NCBI GenBank assembly: GCA_948099385.1
Contig: CANUEZ040000183.1
Coordinates: 7,192,001 to 7,256,000 of the forward strand
Reading direction: 5' to 3'
Length of the DNA stretch: 64,000 nt
DNA from: Fasciola hepatica
Lineage: Eukaryota; Platyhelminthes; Trematoda; Plagiorchiida; Fasciolidae
Shown in pieces: positions 34,595 to 46,039 of this stretch; within the stretch, counting starts at the first letter, position 1, and every line of letters starts with the position of its first letter. The notes under the pieces are model-generated. The model saw only the letters and a list, made by a program, of their open reading frames with translations. It did not search any database and had not been told where the DNA came from. The translations under genes and the position numbers were made by a program.

Positions 34595-35235
34595 GAAAAA
34601 AATTCCCCAGATGCACATGATCGGTCTTTCCATTGTTGCCGTACCCGCTACTGCTCTGCCCAACCATCCTCATACTTGAGCACTCCGCATTAGGTTCACC
34701 TTAGTCCCATTTGAACCGCCAGGAGCGTGCATAGACGGAGAGTGCATTTTTAGATGCACAAGGTGATTCTTCGAAAATGCTCTCTCAAGTATATAGCCTA
34801 AGGGTCCAGCCTTTGCTCTTAGCCATGAATAGCCTCTCCATTTCTGTCCCAATATCGTCTCACTGACCAGGGTTCGCCGTCCACCGGGGTCGAGATTAGG
34901 TTTGAACAGTCTTCGACCGTTACCTTAAGCAGCTGCTATTTCCATTTCTTCGGCTACCTTGACCCGCCAATCTTCGCGATCATTCTTAAGGCTTTACGTA
35001 AATTGCTTCTGTAGATTTCTTCGTATCTTATTCACCTCCTTACAGTTCGAGAGTTGACGTTTTTACCCGCCAGACTCTTGAGAAATCTAGTGTCCTTGAT
35101 GGAAGTCGGATCCAGGGCCACAGGCGAAAGTTAACCGTGTCAACCGACGAAATAACTTTAGAAGAATCACCATGTGATTCAATAAATGAACTCTTCGTTC
35201 ATGTACGCTCCTTACGATTCAAATGAGAGTACAGC
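34595..35235 (+). mobile_element. Decayed hammerhead repeat pair around a LINE A piece
   Basis: The left arm (about 34595-34850) is homologous to 62545-62760 ('catacttgagcactccgc', 'ggagcgtgcatagacgg', 'tgcatttttagatgcac'). The right arm (about 35062-35235) is homologous to 62870-63000 ('agaagaatcaccatgtgatt', 'acgctccttacgattcaaat'). As at 62.5 kb, the arms are inverted relative to each other. The hammerhead core in the left arm (minus strand, about 34665-34625) has lost its CTGATGAG but keeps the following 'gaccgatcatgtgc'-like part, so it is inactive. A LINE A linker sits between the arms. Confidence 0.6.
34855..35062 (-). pseudogene. LINE family A linker fragment
   Basis: Reverse complement of the linker seen at 2660-2870 and 59300-59490: conserved order of NCKE(V)NKIRRNL-like, LKNDREDWRVKVAEEMEIAA-like and RTLVSET-like sequence, with a stop. 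About 200 bp, minus orientation, flanked on both sides by arms of the hammerhead repeat. Confidence 0.72.
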
Positions 35236-35794
35236 CATCGCCGATGTTGCTCAAACCAGCCTCATCGAACCCCTTCAGGGATAAGTGTCTAAAAAGTAGT
35301 ACCCGATTGGCTACGGCTGTACTCGCATATGATTGGCCAAAGAGTCATCTATTAGGCCGACCAACTGAGTAGCAGTCTATGTCTTGGTTCGCTAGCAAAA
35401 GCAGACGGTCGCAAACAAGATTCTCGTTCTAGATCGTATCTGTGTAGGCAACAGCCTACAAAGGTGTCATTTGAAAATGGGGGAAAATTTTGCAGTGAAT
35501 TATGCCATTTGTTTGTGGTTTTTTGACGACGCGCGAAAAACAACAAATTCACGTAGTGGAAAGTGCTATCTAGAACAAGGCCATGAACCTTGCTGCTATT
35601 TTAGACAAGACTGACTTCAAAGCTCCCAAAATTGGTTCAACTGCTGGAGAGATGCGGGCTGAGCTCGTAAAAAGTGAATTTTTGTGGCATGCCATGATGA
35701 GATCGGCGGATTTTTAGATTAGTTCCAAAATTGGAAACGAAATTATGCGAAATCGAATGTTTTCAGTGCTGACGAAACTACGCCGAGTTATTGA

Positions 35795-36178
35795 ATCTTG
35801 AACGTTTAGTAGAGGCGCATGTTGCTTGGGCTTCGTTCAGTTCAGACACCCATTACCCGTGCACCGGGTGCGGTGACCTCAGTTGCTATCTTCTAGCGGC
35901 AACCTCAAAAGAAAATAATGAAGGAGAAAAGAGTATGAAAGGAGTAAGAGGAGAAATACAAATAGAGGTATCAAGTCGATGAAAAAAAAATTTGTGAACA
36001 CAAGGGCGCCACTGATCGCGGCATCTAGCTATATCCCTCAACGTATCTAACCACTGAGTGAGAGGGTCTCTTGGACCTCACCCACAAAGTCTAATTGACC
36101 CTATATGGCCAAGTCCACTAGTTAGGCTTTTCATATCTTTCTTCCATGTCATGGACTGACCACTCTTACTCATCCTCT
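35795..36178 (-). mobile_element. LINE family E 3' end fragment, copy E4
   Basis: The minus strand matches the last part of E2 and E3: GGTCAGTCCATGACATGGAA (about 36165-36146), then the conserved 3' end with 'tgtgggtgaggtccaagag' and 'cttgatacctctatttg', finishing near the 'tgggtgtctgaactgaac' segment (about 35800). It is 5'-truncated, as expected for LINE insertions, and lies in the PIG-U intron in the same direction as the gene. Confidence 0.78.
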
Positions 36179-36405
36179 GAAAAGAGTGTTTCGAGAGTTG
36201 TAGTATTTCTGGTGAAAAATTGTTCCCACTTTACATTGGAAAATATACGAATTCGCGGTATTCTCGGAGTTCGGATAAAAAATGTCTGACAAAAAATGCA
36301 TAGATGATTTCTGTTTTGTGGTGTGATTGGTAAAGAGATTCTAGCAATCCGCTGAATCAAGAGAAGCGGAAAATTCTGGCCGTTGTGAACAACGCACCTC
36401 CTCAC

Positions 36406-36577
36406 CGAGCCAGCGTCCGAACAGGAGGGTTCGGAAGAAGGAGAATCGGACATGCTGACGCTCGTGCCACCAACTATGGAGGCGATTGCACTCAGTCTCC
36501 AATCTAACAAGGGTTGCGCGATAATGCGACCATTTCCATTAAGCGAAACAATGGAATGTGAGATACAATCAGGTTCA
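36406..36577 (-). other. Exon-like open segment of unknown gene
   Basis: 172 bp, fully open on the minus strand between an acceptor with pyrimidine tract (ttctcttcttgacgaacag, 36578-36596) and a donor GTGAGG (36405-36400). The product would read IVSLNGNGRIIAQPLLDWRL, then SIVGGTSVSMSDSPSSEPSC, ending SDAGS. No family is recognised. It cannot be a simple cassette of PIG-U, because its length is not a multiple of three and the flanking PIG-U exons already join in frame. It could belong to a nested gene, a cryptic exon or chance. Confidence 0.3.
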
Positions 36578-36599
36578 CTGTTCGTCAAGAAGAGAATGA

Positions 36600-39500
36600 A
36601 ATAGAGATACAATTTACGATCTCTCCCCTTATAAATTGTTCACGTGCGCATTTCGACTTTTGATAACGAATTAGGCAGACCTTCCGATATCACTTTCGAT
36701 CACGTTTTACAGTCGGTCAAATGAGTCGTCTGGCTCGGACTCACGGAGCAAGCAGCGTATTTACTTGAAGTGACTTGCTGTTCAACTTACAAATGATTTG
36801 CGCTCATAAGGAAAGTTGGATGTTCAGCTATGATTTGTCCATAAAAGTGACTGTGATTTGTATCCAGCACCACAGCAGCGTTTGCTCAGAATATGGTCCT
36901 ACGGTACTGGCATGTCACTTGAAAGAGTGGGTGATAAATGCCTGAGCAAAATGGGTCACGGGTTTTTGGAGTGGACTCTTATGGCTGCCATTTATTGTGG
37001 GTTACGATGTGCGAATTATCGATTGATAAGCAGATGCGTTCTCTTAGTTACTTGGCTTTCAATCAAGGACAACTGAATTTCAGCTAAAATGCATTTCACC
37101 TGAACTGTAAGCAGACGGCTTAGGAAATTCGCAAAAACGTGTTCCGTTGAGGATCAAGAGATGTGGTATGTCAAGACATCAAGAAGCAAGTCAAGTACAA
37201 ACAAACAAACACACACACACACATACTGAGAGGGAGAGGGAGAGAAAAATCGAAAGTGCACAAAAGCGAAGTCGGCGGAAATTTCGTGTTTTTTGAGCGA
37301 ATCTGCGTTTACTTTTTGCAACAGCATCAAATTCGAAACTCACTGTAATTGATGAGCGGGATTTTAACAACATGCACCAAAAAACACCTTGCAGTTGGTT
37401 TGTCTTTTACCGCAACCAGCTTATTAGTTGGCCGCGGCCTCTGTCAGGAAAATCGACCGCATACACACTCTCCATAACAAAAAAATGGAGGCGAAATTTC
37501 CATTTAAGCATACCACAAGCTGTGAATAATCTCAAGTAAGTCAAAAATACTAAAAGCATAAATAAACAAGTGAACGGATAAAATAGTCGTGATTTTCCGA
37601 CTTCGTTAATAGGAACGTGTTGTTTATGATAGGCCGGTAGTGAGAAAACACCACAACCTTTAAATATAGCATTTTCTAGGAAGCAACTCTTTTCCCTTGA
37701 CCGAGGGGTGCGACGTTTGACGTAACTAAATGTGTATCATATTATATTATTCTTACATTATGGTCCCATGCATTCACACGCTGGTTATAGAATTCAGTCG
37801 GGTCTATATGGTACCCGACGCTTTTCTGGCATTTCCGAAGCTGCGACATTGATTCAACTGGACGGTGAAACCTTGTTGCGTAGATAGATGGGTTCTGAAA
37901 ACGCGCACGTACGAAGACGCTTGTGTGTCGCGTCTGCATTATGAAACTTAGGCTACCCACATTAATTACTGTTCACACATCCCAACAGGCTGTGAATGAA
38001 CGAGCGTGTAGGATTGCTAGTACTGTGGATTTTGCTGTTATTTATCTATCCGTTCCCTTATTGTTCATCGTGGGTACTGCTGAGGTGACGTTGGGTTAAT
38101 CGATTTCGGAATGCCGACTGAACGAACTGACTGAGTGAAAGGCCTCAAGAATGAGATGTTCCCCTTCTTATTGTCGATTACGATCCCGTGATCCGTTTGC
38201 CCGCAGTGGTTTCATATTTGTCGGTGGATCAGGACTAGTCGGTTTTTTTCCGAGCGCACAGTTACTTGTCTATTTCACCTATGAACTCTTTATCGTAACT
38301 CAGGCATGGGATAGCTTTACCCACGCCAGACTGGTCGTACTGGATCACGTGGTCTTTGTCGTTGAGTAGATTACATCTCAAGGTATGGACTGAACAGCGA
38401 GTGAACTCAACGTTTAACGACATTAGGATTCACTAAATATGTACACAACATTTCTCACAAGGCGGTAAAAATGAGATTAATTTAATATGAACGACCATCT
38501 TGAATGTCACAAGTTGCTTTACTACTTGGCCTAGTCCAGAGTGGAAGAATGGGTGACGGAAGAATTCGCCTGGTTTTCTGTCTCATGGGGCGCTTATCAA
38601 CTCTGCACGACCAAGCGTCACCCACAAGATATCCGAGTTATATGTAGTACGACAGCGCTTTGGATCGTCGAACGGAAGTTCATATATTTCGGGATCTGAC
38701 CCCAGCATCGTTTTCATCGCGGCTAGATCACTATTCAATCTCCTCCGCAGCCCCAGCCCCATCCATTCTATCAAAGCTTGGAATCATGTGCTCGTAGAAC
38801 AGTTTCTCGCCAAGATTCGAAAGTTTCGGTTATCCACAACCGGGTGTGATCCGTGAGTCTAGCATTTAACCGTCGTATGGTGACGCCCTTAAGAAGTAGA
38901 TTCTTCGCAGTAAAAACTAATAACGGTCACCATGGGACAGATGAGATTTGAAAACTGCAAAATTCTAGTACCGTGAACTGACTGAAGTAGTTTCCCATCA
39001 GTTTATTGGTAAAATTTAATGGTTGACTTGATCGAGTAGTGAAAATCGAACTGATCATCAACTTCTACTGCCATATTGCTATATGAATGGATGACAATTA
39101 TTTATTGAGGAGATTAGTACCACAGAACCAACGAGATTGTAACGTACGGCCCAGACGCAGTCTTTCATCGCAAGGCTATCAATCAGGTGGACATAGGAGA
39201 TAACCGCAGGCTGAGACACAAAGTATATTCAGGACTAAACGCAACCTATACTATGATACGGCCGGATAGGCCCGAGATACATTTTTTCCTTGCTGAATTG
39301 ACGGTTTCCAGTTCAGTTGCCAAGGTAAACTAATCAAGTAAATTTGTGCTCCAGGTTCTACAAGCACTGGTATGTTACCTTGATGGTTCGGCTGCACTTT
39401 TTAGTCGTGGTAACCCGTGCGACACAAAGCATTCGGTGTAGCTGATCTGCTGCCAAGCCTTCGATCTTAGAGTGGTCGTCAGGGTACCTGAACAGGGATA

Positions 39501-39736
39501 TTGTATCTGATGTGATTCAGCTTCGGTCGCCTTCGACAACCAATAGTAGGGTATGTTCTGTAGCCGTTCACTAAGTCTAGTGAGAAAACTTTTGCTTCAA
39601 AACAAATGTGCTGATCATAACCAAAACCTTGCATAGAAGCATACTGGTTTACTGATATTCCTAAACGGCCCATCTGGCTGATTTCTCTGGTTACACCCGG
39701 ATTGGTTGATTCAGCTCCAATCAGTTCAGATAAATA
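36600..39736. other. PIG-U intron, no other gene recognised
   Basis: No transposon domain or splice-bounded exon was identified. A short (CA)n run lies at 37208-37222. The open minus frame 38774-38583 contains LGLRRRLNSDLAAMKTML but no known domain. Confidence 0.45.
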
Positions 39737-41320
39737 CACTGGACGACAAAAGTATGGGACCCCTTTCATTTTTCCGCATATCTGGTTCTGTGTTTCCTAA
39801 GAAAACCATATCTGGTATGAACAATCGAACACCCATAACGATGCAGAATATAAAATTCCACAAAATGATTTGAGCTTATTAAACCAAAATATGCGAAAAA
39901 AGGTGACGAAAGTATTGGACTCTCTCAGCTCGGCTTCAGTAGCTACTTCAGATCATGTGCAAACGCCGTTCTGCTTGAGAACCTCGATACATCTTTTCGG
40001 CATACACACATTACAAGATCTGATTGTCCCGAAGTCAATATTCACCCATTCCCGCTTAAGGGCGGTTACCAATTCACTCCTTGACCGATAAACCATGGCA
40101 TCCCTGTACATCTGTCGAGTAAGTATGTCCCAAAGGTTCTCAGTCGGGTTTAGGTCTGGGCTACAAGCCGGATCCTGCATGACTTTGATCCCGCGGAGCA
40201 ACAGCCAATATTTTGTAGTGTATGACTACTGGAAAGAAGTATTACCATGTTAGAGTGTTGCGTCATCTTGTAATCTGTTGGTCACTTATGAGAGCCAAAA
40301 CTGTCCTATCGTACGGATAAACGCAATGGAATCTTGTATACCCTTAAGTATAATTAACTCACTGAACTCTTATCGTTGTTTATTTGACCAAAAATTCTTT
40401 CTTCTTTGCGGATATTATGCCAGTAACCAATTCAGGCATCCGATCCATCCAAATTAAATTTTTTCGTCACTGAAGTAAACATTTTGCCACTTGTTTGTTC
40501 ATGCGGTGTTTACGCCCATGTTGAGCGTTATTCCTCATGCAGCGGTGTAAGAGAAATGTATCTCTTCAATTTTGTTTTGTATTTCATCCACGGCACAGCC
40601 TTGAATGTTCTTTGTAACGTTCGTTTCGAAACGCTGACTGTTATCAAAACTTTCAACTTCGATATGGAGCATATGTTATCGGAGGCCAGACGAATTAATG
40701 TGCGTTCGTCTGACTCAGGCAGTTTTTGGACGACCCATTCGCTTTTTATGCGCACACTGTTCTTTACATTCCTGACACTGTAATGTGACATTTCACGATC
40801 TCTTACACTATCTGAAGATCTCGTGCAAACTGAGTCACATTTGGTAGAACGCAGATATTTGGCCCTACTCAAAATTTGTTAATTAGTTTTCGTTTTGTAT
40901 TACGAAGACAAAATTCGATGTGAGTTATGTAAGGTGCATACGTGCAACCTACGCGAATGAAGGTCACCTATGCTACTAGGATGCGTCACGTCCTCCAGTG
41001 CACCTGAATCACGTGATTCCGGTTCCCATGGCTCTTCAATTCGCAGAACCCAGACCGAACTAATCAGCTTGTTGCCAGGCTCAAGTGTCCGTCTAGTTTT
41101 GTGAAAATTTCCCATGGGACAACGCACCGGAATAGGGGCCCTGTACACGTTACGCTAGTTTTTCACATCTAGTGTTCTACTTAACACAGTGCATGGTTTC
41201 GTTCTGAAATTCGGTTTGTCGAATTGTGCATTCGGTCGGACCAGATATGGTTTCGCTAGAGAATAGAGAAGCGGAAATGTGCCGAAAAATGAGGTAGGGT
41301 TCTAAACTTTTGTCACTCAG
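39737..41320 (-). mobile_element. Tc1/mariner DNA transposon
   Basis: 1584 bp element flanked by TA on both sides (39735-39736 and 41321-41322), the standard Tc1/mariner target duplication. The ends are inverted repeats of about 90 bp: left 'cactggacgacaaaagtatg', right (reverse complement) 'ctgagtgacaaaagtttaga'. Both continue through a 'catttttc(c/g)gca' block to 'aaaccatatctggt'. The transposase is encoded on the minus strand and is broken. It sits in the PIG-U intron in the same direction as the gene. The inverted repeats have diverged, so the copy is not recent. Confidence 0.9.
39953..40872 (-). pseudogene. Tc1/mariner transposase, broken
   Basis: DDE-type cut-and-paste transposase. The N-terminal DNA-binding helix-turn-helix region is in 40872-40528 (KLPESDERTLIRLASDN, ISKLKVLITVSVSKRTLQRT, FKAVPWMKYKTKLKR). 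The first catalytic aspartate motif (YFSDE, then FNLDGSD) follows at about 40480-40440 but is split by one extra A in the A run. The C-terminal catalytic block is in 40201-39953: DPACSPDLNPTENLWDIL with the final Glu, then a conserved tail (MPKRCIEVLKQNG). Stops and frameshifts lie between 40440 and 40205. The domain order is complete, so this is a full-length but dead copy. Confidence 0.88.
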
Positions 41321-41654
41321 TACATTAGTTGCTGCTTGGTCCACTGATCCGCTTGGCTGACCGCACTATCTCGTCTACGATTTAGGACAGCTGATAACGT
41401 GCTGTCCGCTTCGCTGTCGCCGACTTTGCCCTTGACTCTGGACGAGCGATAGTGTGCTGTCTGACACTGAACCAGGCCAATGTGCCGGCCCGTTCCCTCA
41501 CATGGTGTGTGCTGGTTCTATTCGCTAGCTCTAAGCATGACCCACACGGAAAAGTAATAGCAAATAAAACCTGGTCGGAAACCAAGAACAGTGAGAACAA
41601 TAAAACAGCAAGAATGGGACTATAATAATTTAAGGTAGAGAGGGAAGAACAGTA

Positions 41655-41760
41655 CCGTGAGCACATACCTGACGAGCAGCAACAACCGCGAAACCGGTCG
41701 TGTGCTTCCGGGGAGATTATGACCCGTCATCTAGATACAATACCACATTACTCACATTAT
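41655..41760 (+). ncRNA. Hammerhead ribozyme in dispersed repeat
   Basis: Core order: CTGACGA (41669-41675, allowed variant of CUGANGA), stem II GCAGC...CCGC (one mismatch), GAAAC (41690-41694), then CGGTC with predicted cleavage after C41699. Stem I forms between ACATAC just before the core and GTGTGC after the cleavage site. ACCGGT around GAAAC/GTC is self-complementary, the very short stem III seen in dimeric hammerheads. Downstream 'ttccggggagattatgaccc' and 'catctagatacaat' match the copies at 62.5 kb. Self-cleavage would process tandem transcripts of the repeat. Confidence 0.72.
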
Positions 41761-42079
41761 AGATTAGGAAATGATCTAAATGCAAGGATGTCGTACGTCA
41801 CAACATTCTAAAACAGTCCCCATCGTCTTTCACCATACAGCAGATGAAGATTGCATTCTACAAGCCTAGCAGCTCGCAGTTCAAGCCGGTTCGAACAACC
41901 AATAACCACGCACCGAGTACGGCAGTTCTAGCTGCTTCCACTTAGACAGAAATTGCAGAGACATGAAACCAATTAACAGTATGGAAAAAAGAAAGAGACC
42001 AACAAATAACAGGGTCAAGTAGATAAAAACCCAATGATAATGATGTCATCGTCGAATTCTAGAGTTCGTATGAAGGTAC

Positions 42080-42440
42080 GGGCTGATACATCATCGATAG
42101 ATAGTCTCGCTAGCAGACTGCAGTCAGCGCCTGCCCAGAATCCGGATCAAGGTTTGAGCCAACGGAATCGCAAACGATGGGACAGTGGATCGATAAGACG
42201 AGAGCGGATTATCGTCAAGCTATGACTGGCCGTACTATCAATTAACCAGTCGGAATAGAGGTACCCGAAGCCAGTTTGGATCAATCAGTTTGTGGTTCAA
42301 CCACAGGTGGCAGTGACTCTCATTCTATATAAACATGTTCTGAGCTAACAAACTGAGATACATCGGAAGCAGAGACATCTTATTCCTAGAACTAGTGGGT
42401 CAGCACATGACAGAATATAGGTTTCCGCCTGAAGACACTA
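42080..42440 (+). repeat. Dispersed repeat shared with 26400-26700
   Basis: The blocks 'cagtcagcgcctgccca', 'cagtcggaatagaggtaccc' and 'attcctagaactagtgggtc' occur in the same order as in 26400-26660. Diverged, with no coding remnant visible here. It is an unnamed interspersed repeat in the PIG-U intron. Confidence 0.4.
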
Positions 42441-42837
42441 AACGTTTTCATGTTTCATTGGATCCGGTGTCACTTGTTAATACCAATTAACCGTCTGAAA
42501 CGATTCCGAAAAGATACCATAACTACCTGAGAAGCGAGAAAGCTGCCAGATTCACTACGGAGAGCCTCTGTAGCATACTCAATGTATATTGGCAAAGGGA
42601 TGACCAAGGATCTGAACGTACTATCTTGCGAAGCGAAATGGGATGAAATATCCGAAAGAGACATCGCTAAGTGCAGTTTGGAGAGAGGAGATCTCCAAAA
42701 ACAGAATAGGGTGGATCCATTCTACAGTGGAATCAGCTAATTCATGTCCGAACACAACCCCCCTAATCGACTGACACGCGTGAAACGAACGAATTTCAAG
42801 GAATAAATGAAATCAAGTGAAAATAGGAACAACTTAC

Positions 42838-42986
42838 TGATACAAATAGACGGAGTTCAGAAACAGCCATTGACCATTCTCCAGTATGTAACTAGCCCAA
42901 AACAGGCCCGCCAAAGTGAGCGCAAAACCGAGTAAAGATGCGGTAGCACGAAGCAGGCGACTAGGCAAGCCAGTCGCAGCAGGTAA
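42838..42986 (-). CDS. PIGU: PIG-U exon (central membrane region)
   Basis: 149 bp exon. Translation LPAATGLPSRLLRATASLLG, then FALTLAGLFWASYILENGQW and LFLNSVYLYQ. It contains one membrane helix (about residues 19-36 of the exon) and corresponds to the part of PIG-U between the LY-P/LL-P-LL block and the F-x-x-x-VYGF block. The acceptor has a strong pyrimidine tract (ttctttctattcgcttcgtcctcag), the donor is GTAAGT (42837-42832). Phase 0 in, two bases (CA) out, completed by the first A of the 33259 exon. Confidence 0.85.
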
Positions 42987-43284
42987 CTGAGGACGAAGCG
43001 AATAGAAAGAACTCACCGCAAAGCGTATCATAAAAAAGTGATCGGAACCTCCAAACAAAACATTCTCTTCACTTAGCTGCTTTCAGCATCCGTATACTTT
43101 GCCAAACTGCGCAGAAGACTACTCTAGGTGAGATTTTCGAAACCTTTACAATGGAAGTACGTTACATCTCCAAAACAGGCATACAAAACCCCTTTAGAGT
43201 GTTACCACTTCGTTCCCGAGGATAAAACTCGGTTTTCTGCTGCACTCTGTGAGTGTCGCGTACTTCAGTGACTATTGCCCGTGC

Positions 43285-45085
43285 CCAGCCAACCTTGGCG
43301 TCACTTTGAGCATGAAAGCTGAGTGTGCATTGCTCGACAATCCCAGTCTACAGTCGTCTGTGTGCGGTTCCATTGAATGGTTCTGTGCACGTCAACAGTA
43401 ATTGACTGAAGCGTCAATGCTTGTTTGTCGTGTCTGTGTGCGCCCTAACTGACTGCAGCCCTCCTGAGGCTAAATACGAATCCTACCTAGATTTATCTCG
43501 GCTGTTCCGCAGCGTGCGCTCTACGGACATGATGATTGTTTCTGATGATTTCAATGTTCAAGTTGGAATCCTAGACGAGATGGAGAGGCATATAGGAGGC
43601 CGATTTGGCGTTCCAGCCAATCGAACCGATAACGGCTACCGACACATTCAACTATGTTCCGACCATATACTATTGCTAGTGAGTACAAATTTCCCGCACA
43701 AAAAGCGGCACCGCCTAACCTGGTGTCCTCCTGCGCCTTCACAGCGTTGGACACAGATCGACCACATTGCTATCGATTACCGCTGGTGCGAACCAATCAA
43801 TGACTGTCGATCATTTTGGTCAACGTCTGTGGACACTAAGCATGTCCTTGTCCGCGGTTCTTAGCCTACATCTCACGCTCACGTCTCCATATGCTGAACG
43901 CACTCTTGTCCGAGTGCGTCTCAGCCTACGTCTCGTCGGTGACCGAAGTAACGCCAAAAGCAACCGTCCACCGCAGTTGTTATTGGACGACAGTCGTCGA
44001 TCAGCTTTCACAGCAGAATTATCTGCCACGTTATCGATACAATCAAATACTCAGGGCTCACATAAACGGTGAACAAATCAAGTTGGCCTTACGCGAAGCT
44101 GCTGATGCTACCCAAGGTCCAACAACCAAACACACAAAAACGATGGGTATCTGCATCCACAGTTGCATTGTTAGATGTGCGCAGATCGATTCCTACGGAT
44201 TCCAGATACAATGAAGTAAGGAGATACCTTAAATGCGAACTGATTCGAAGCTTGAGAAACGACCGTGAGCAGTGGTAGATTACGAAGTGTAAGCAGTTGA
44301 AGTAAGCTTCGATGATTGGCAACAGCTGCAACTTTTTCCGTCTAATTGGAATTGGCGATCCACGAAAACCAGGCGTTAGCAAATTGACCAAAGAAGCCAA
44401 TGGCTCAATGATTCAGGCTCAGCAGCGCCATCTAATTCCCTGGGCGCAGCATTTCGAGAAGTGGTTTAATTGACCTATTTTAAACGACGACCGGATGAGT
44501 TGCCTCCATCTATTTTTGAAAACGGTGTCCAAACACTTTTACTGGAGTTGAGAAAACCCCTTGGTTTGATATGGATGAAGGAACAAGTTTCAATGAGTTA
44601 ATTTTAATCGGTGATCGTACCGATTTATAGGAAAAACTACAGGTTTTCCTGTGAAAACCACAAGGGAATAAGTCTCGTTAACATCGGATCTAAACTGACA
44701 GGATTTCCCGGCTCTCAATCTTTGTTGAGGTGGGTAACGGTTGGAAGATGAGTAAGAGTGGTCAGTCCATGACATGGAAGAAAGGTATGAAAAGCCTAAC
44801 TAGTGGACTTGGCCATGTAGGGTCAATTAGACTTTGTGGGTGGGGTCCAGAAACCCTCCCACTCGATGGTTAGGTACATTGGAGGATATGGCTGTGTCGT
44901 GATCAGTGGTGCTCTTGCGTCCAAGAACGTTTTTCATCGACTTGATACAAATATTCGTAGTTGTTCTCTTACTCCTTCCATACTCTTCCCTTTTCATTTA
45001 TTCCTTCGAGGTTGCCGCTGGGAGATAACCACCAAACCCTCTGCATCCAGTGCATGGTTAATGGTTGTTTCAACTAAACTGTACT
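43285..45085 (+). mobile_element. LINE family E, copy E2 (internal deletion)
   Basis: The endonuclease part (43421-43864: VVSVCALTDCSPPEAKYES, MIVSDDFNVQVGILDEM, LCSDHILLLVSTNF, QIDHIAIDYRWC), the linker and the start of the RT are nearly identical to E3 on the other strand. At 44698 the sequence jumps from the RT fingers (NIGSKL) directly to the C-terminal GGQ region (44700-44880). Relative to E3, 1063 bp are missing (52737-53799). The 3' untranslated part ends near 45085. The copy is dead. Confidence 0.9.
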
Positions 45086-45961
45086 CACAGGCAACAAGAT
45101 ATATTTAGTGCAGACCAATCATATTTTGTTTGGTTTACGGTGCGCACCAATCAAGAACCATGAACTCTAAGACACAACCAACGGTATCAAGTATGCCTGA
45201 TTCCTACCACTGCGGATATTGTTCACATACTCCAGCTGCTGCTCTTAACATTTGTGCGTTTTTGTCGCGCAGGCACACACGATTCGCCTCTACACCATGT
45301 GAGGGCAATTGGTACGCTCACGTCAACCGATCACACTGCTGATTACGTGTATATATCTGTTTAAAAAAATGTGTATGTTGTCCAGTGAGAAACAATACGT
45401 CCAGTTGCCAGTTTGAGTGCATTCTCATTTCGTTCCGGGGTAATAATTCATTCACCACAGTGACTTTTTACCTTTCATGTAACTCCAAATACTGCAGTGA
45501 AAACCCAATTTATGGTTGAGATCATCTAGCAGTGAAGCCTCAGCATGAGTGTTGAGCCTCACACCACCGTCTGCCTGGTTGAATGCGGTCGTTTCAGGGT
45601 TAAACTTATAAACTCACATGTACACCATACAAATACGCTTAGCGTAAACAACGAAAGCCACGCATTAAGTGCGGTTTTAGCACTAGACCAGCTAACTCCT
45701 AAGAAAACATTTTGCACTTCGAAAGTTCAAGACGCATCCAAAAAGAAGCCATTCAACCCGTTCTGGATAGCACGCATCTTTTACTTTATTCAAAGGCTCA
45801 ATGTCGCAAGTTCTAAACACGACTTTGTTCTCACATGTACGTTGTCCCTGACAGTTAGGTTTTCGGCTAGTAATCTCGGAGTGTAACCTAAGTACGGAGC
45901 TGACTAGGTTAATCCGCCTCTGATTTTCACAAGAGAATATATTACCATTCTTGGAAATTGG

Positions 45962-45963
<2 letters not shown>
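45086..45963. other. No gene recognised
   Basis: PIG-U intron sequence. A plus-strand open frame 45545-45886 (113 residues, KKKPFNPFWIARIFYFIQRL) is unidentified and lacks supporting splice sites. Confidence 0.4.

Positions 45964-46037
<74 letters not shown>
45964..46037. repeat. (TA)n tail of LINE D2
   Basis: About 74 bp of TA repeat at the 3' end of the minus-strand LINE D2. The adjoining minus-strand sequence 'ttctcaagccggtgtaa' matches the end of LINE D1. Confidence 0.92.

Positions 46038-46039
<2 letters not shown>

Noticed and set aside
42838..43058. The longer open frame starting with MFGGSDHFF as the full PIG-U exon
   Set aside because: A strong pyrimidine tract and AG at 42987 give an exon that joins in phase to the upstream exon; the upstream part of the frame lacks PIG-U similarity and reads through this tract.
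45545..45886. A 113-residue plus frame as a gene
   Set aside because: No recognisable motif, no splice sites in support, and it lies between two LINE copies in a long intron.
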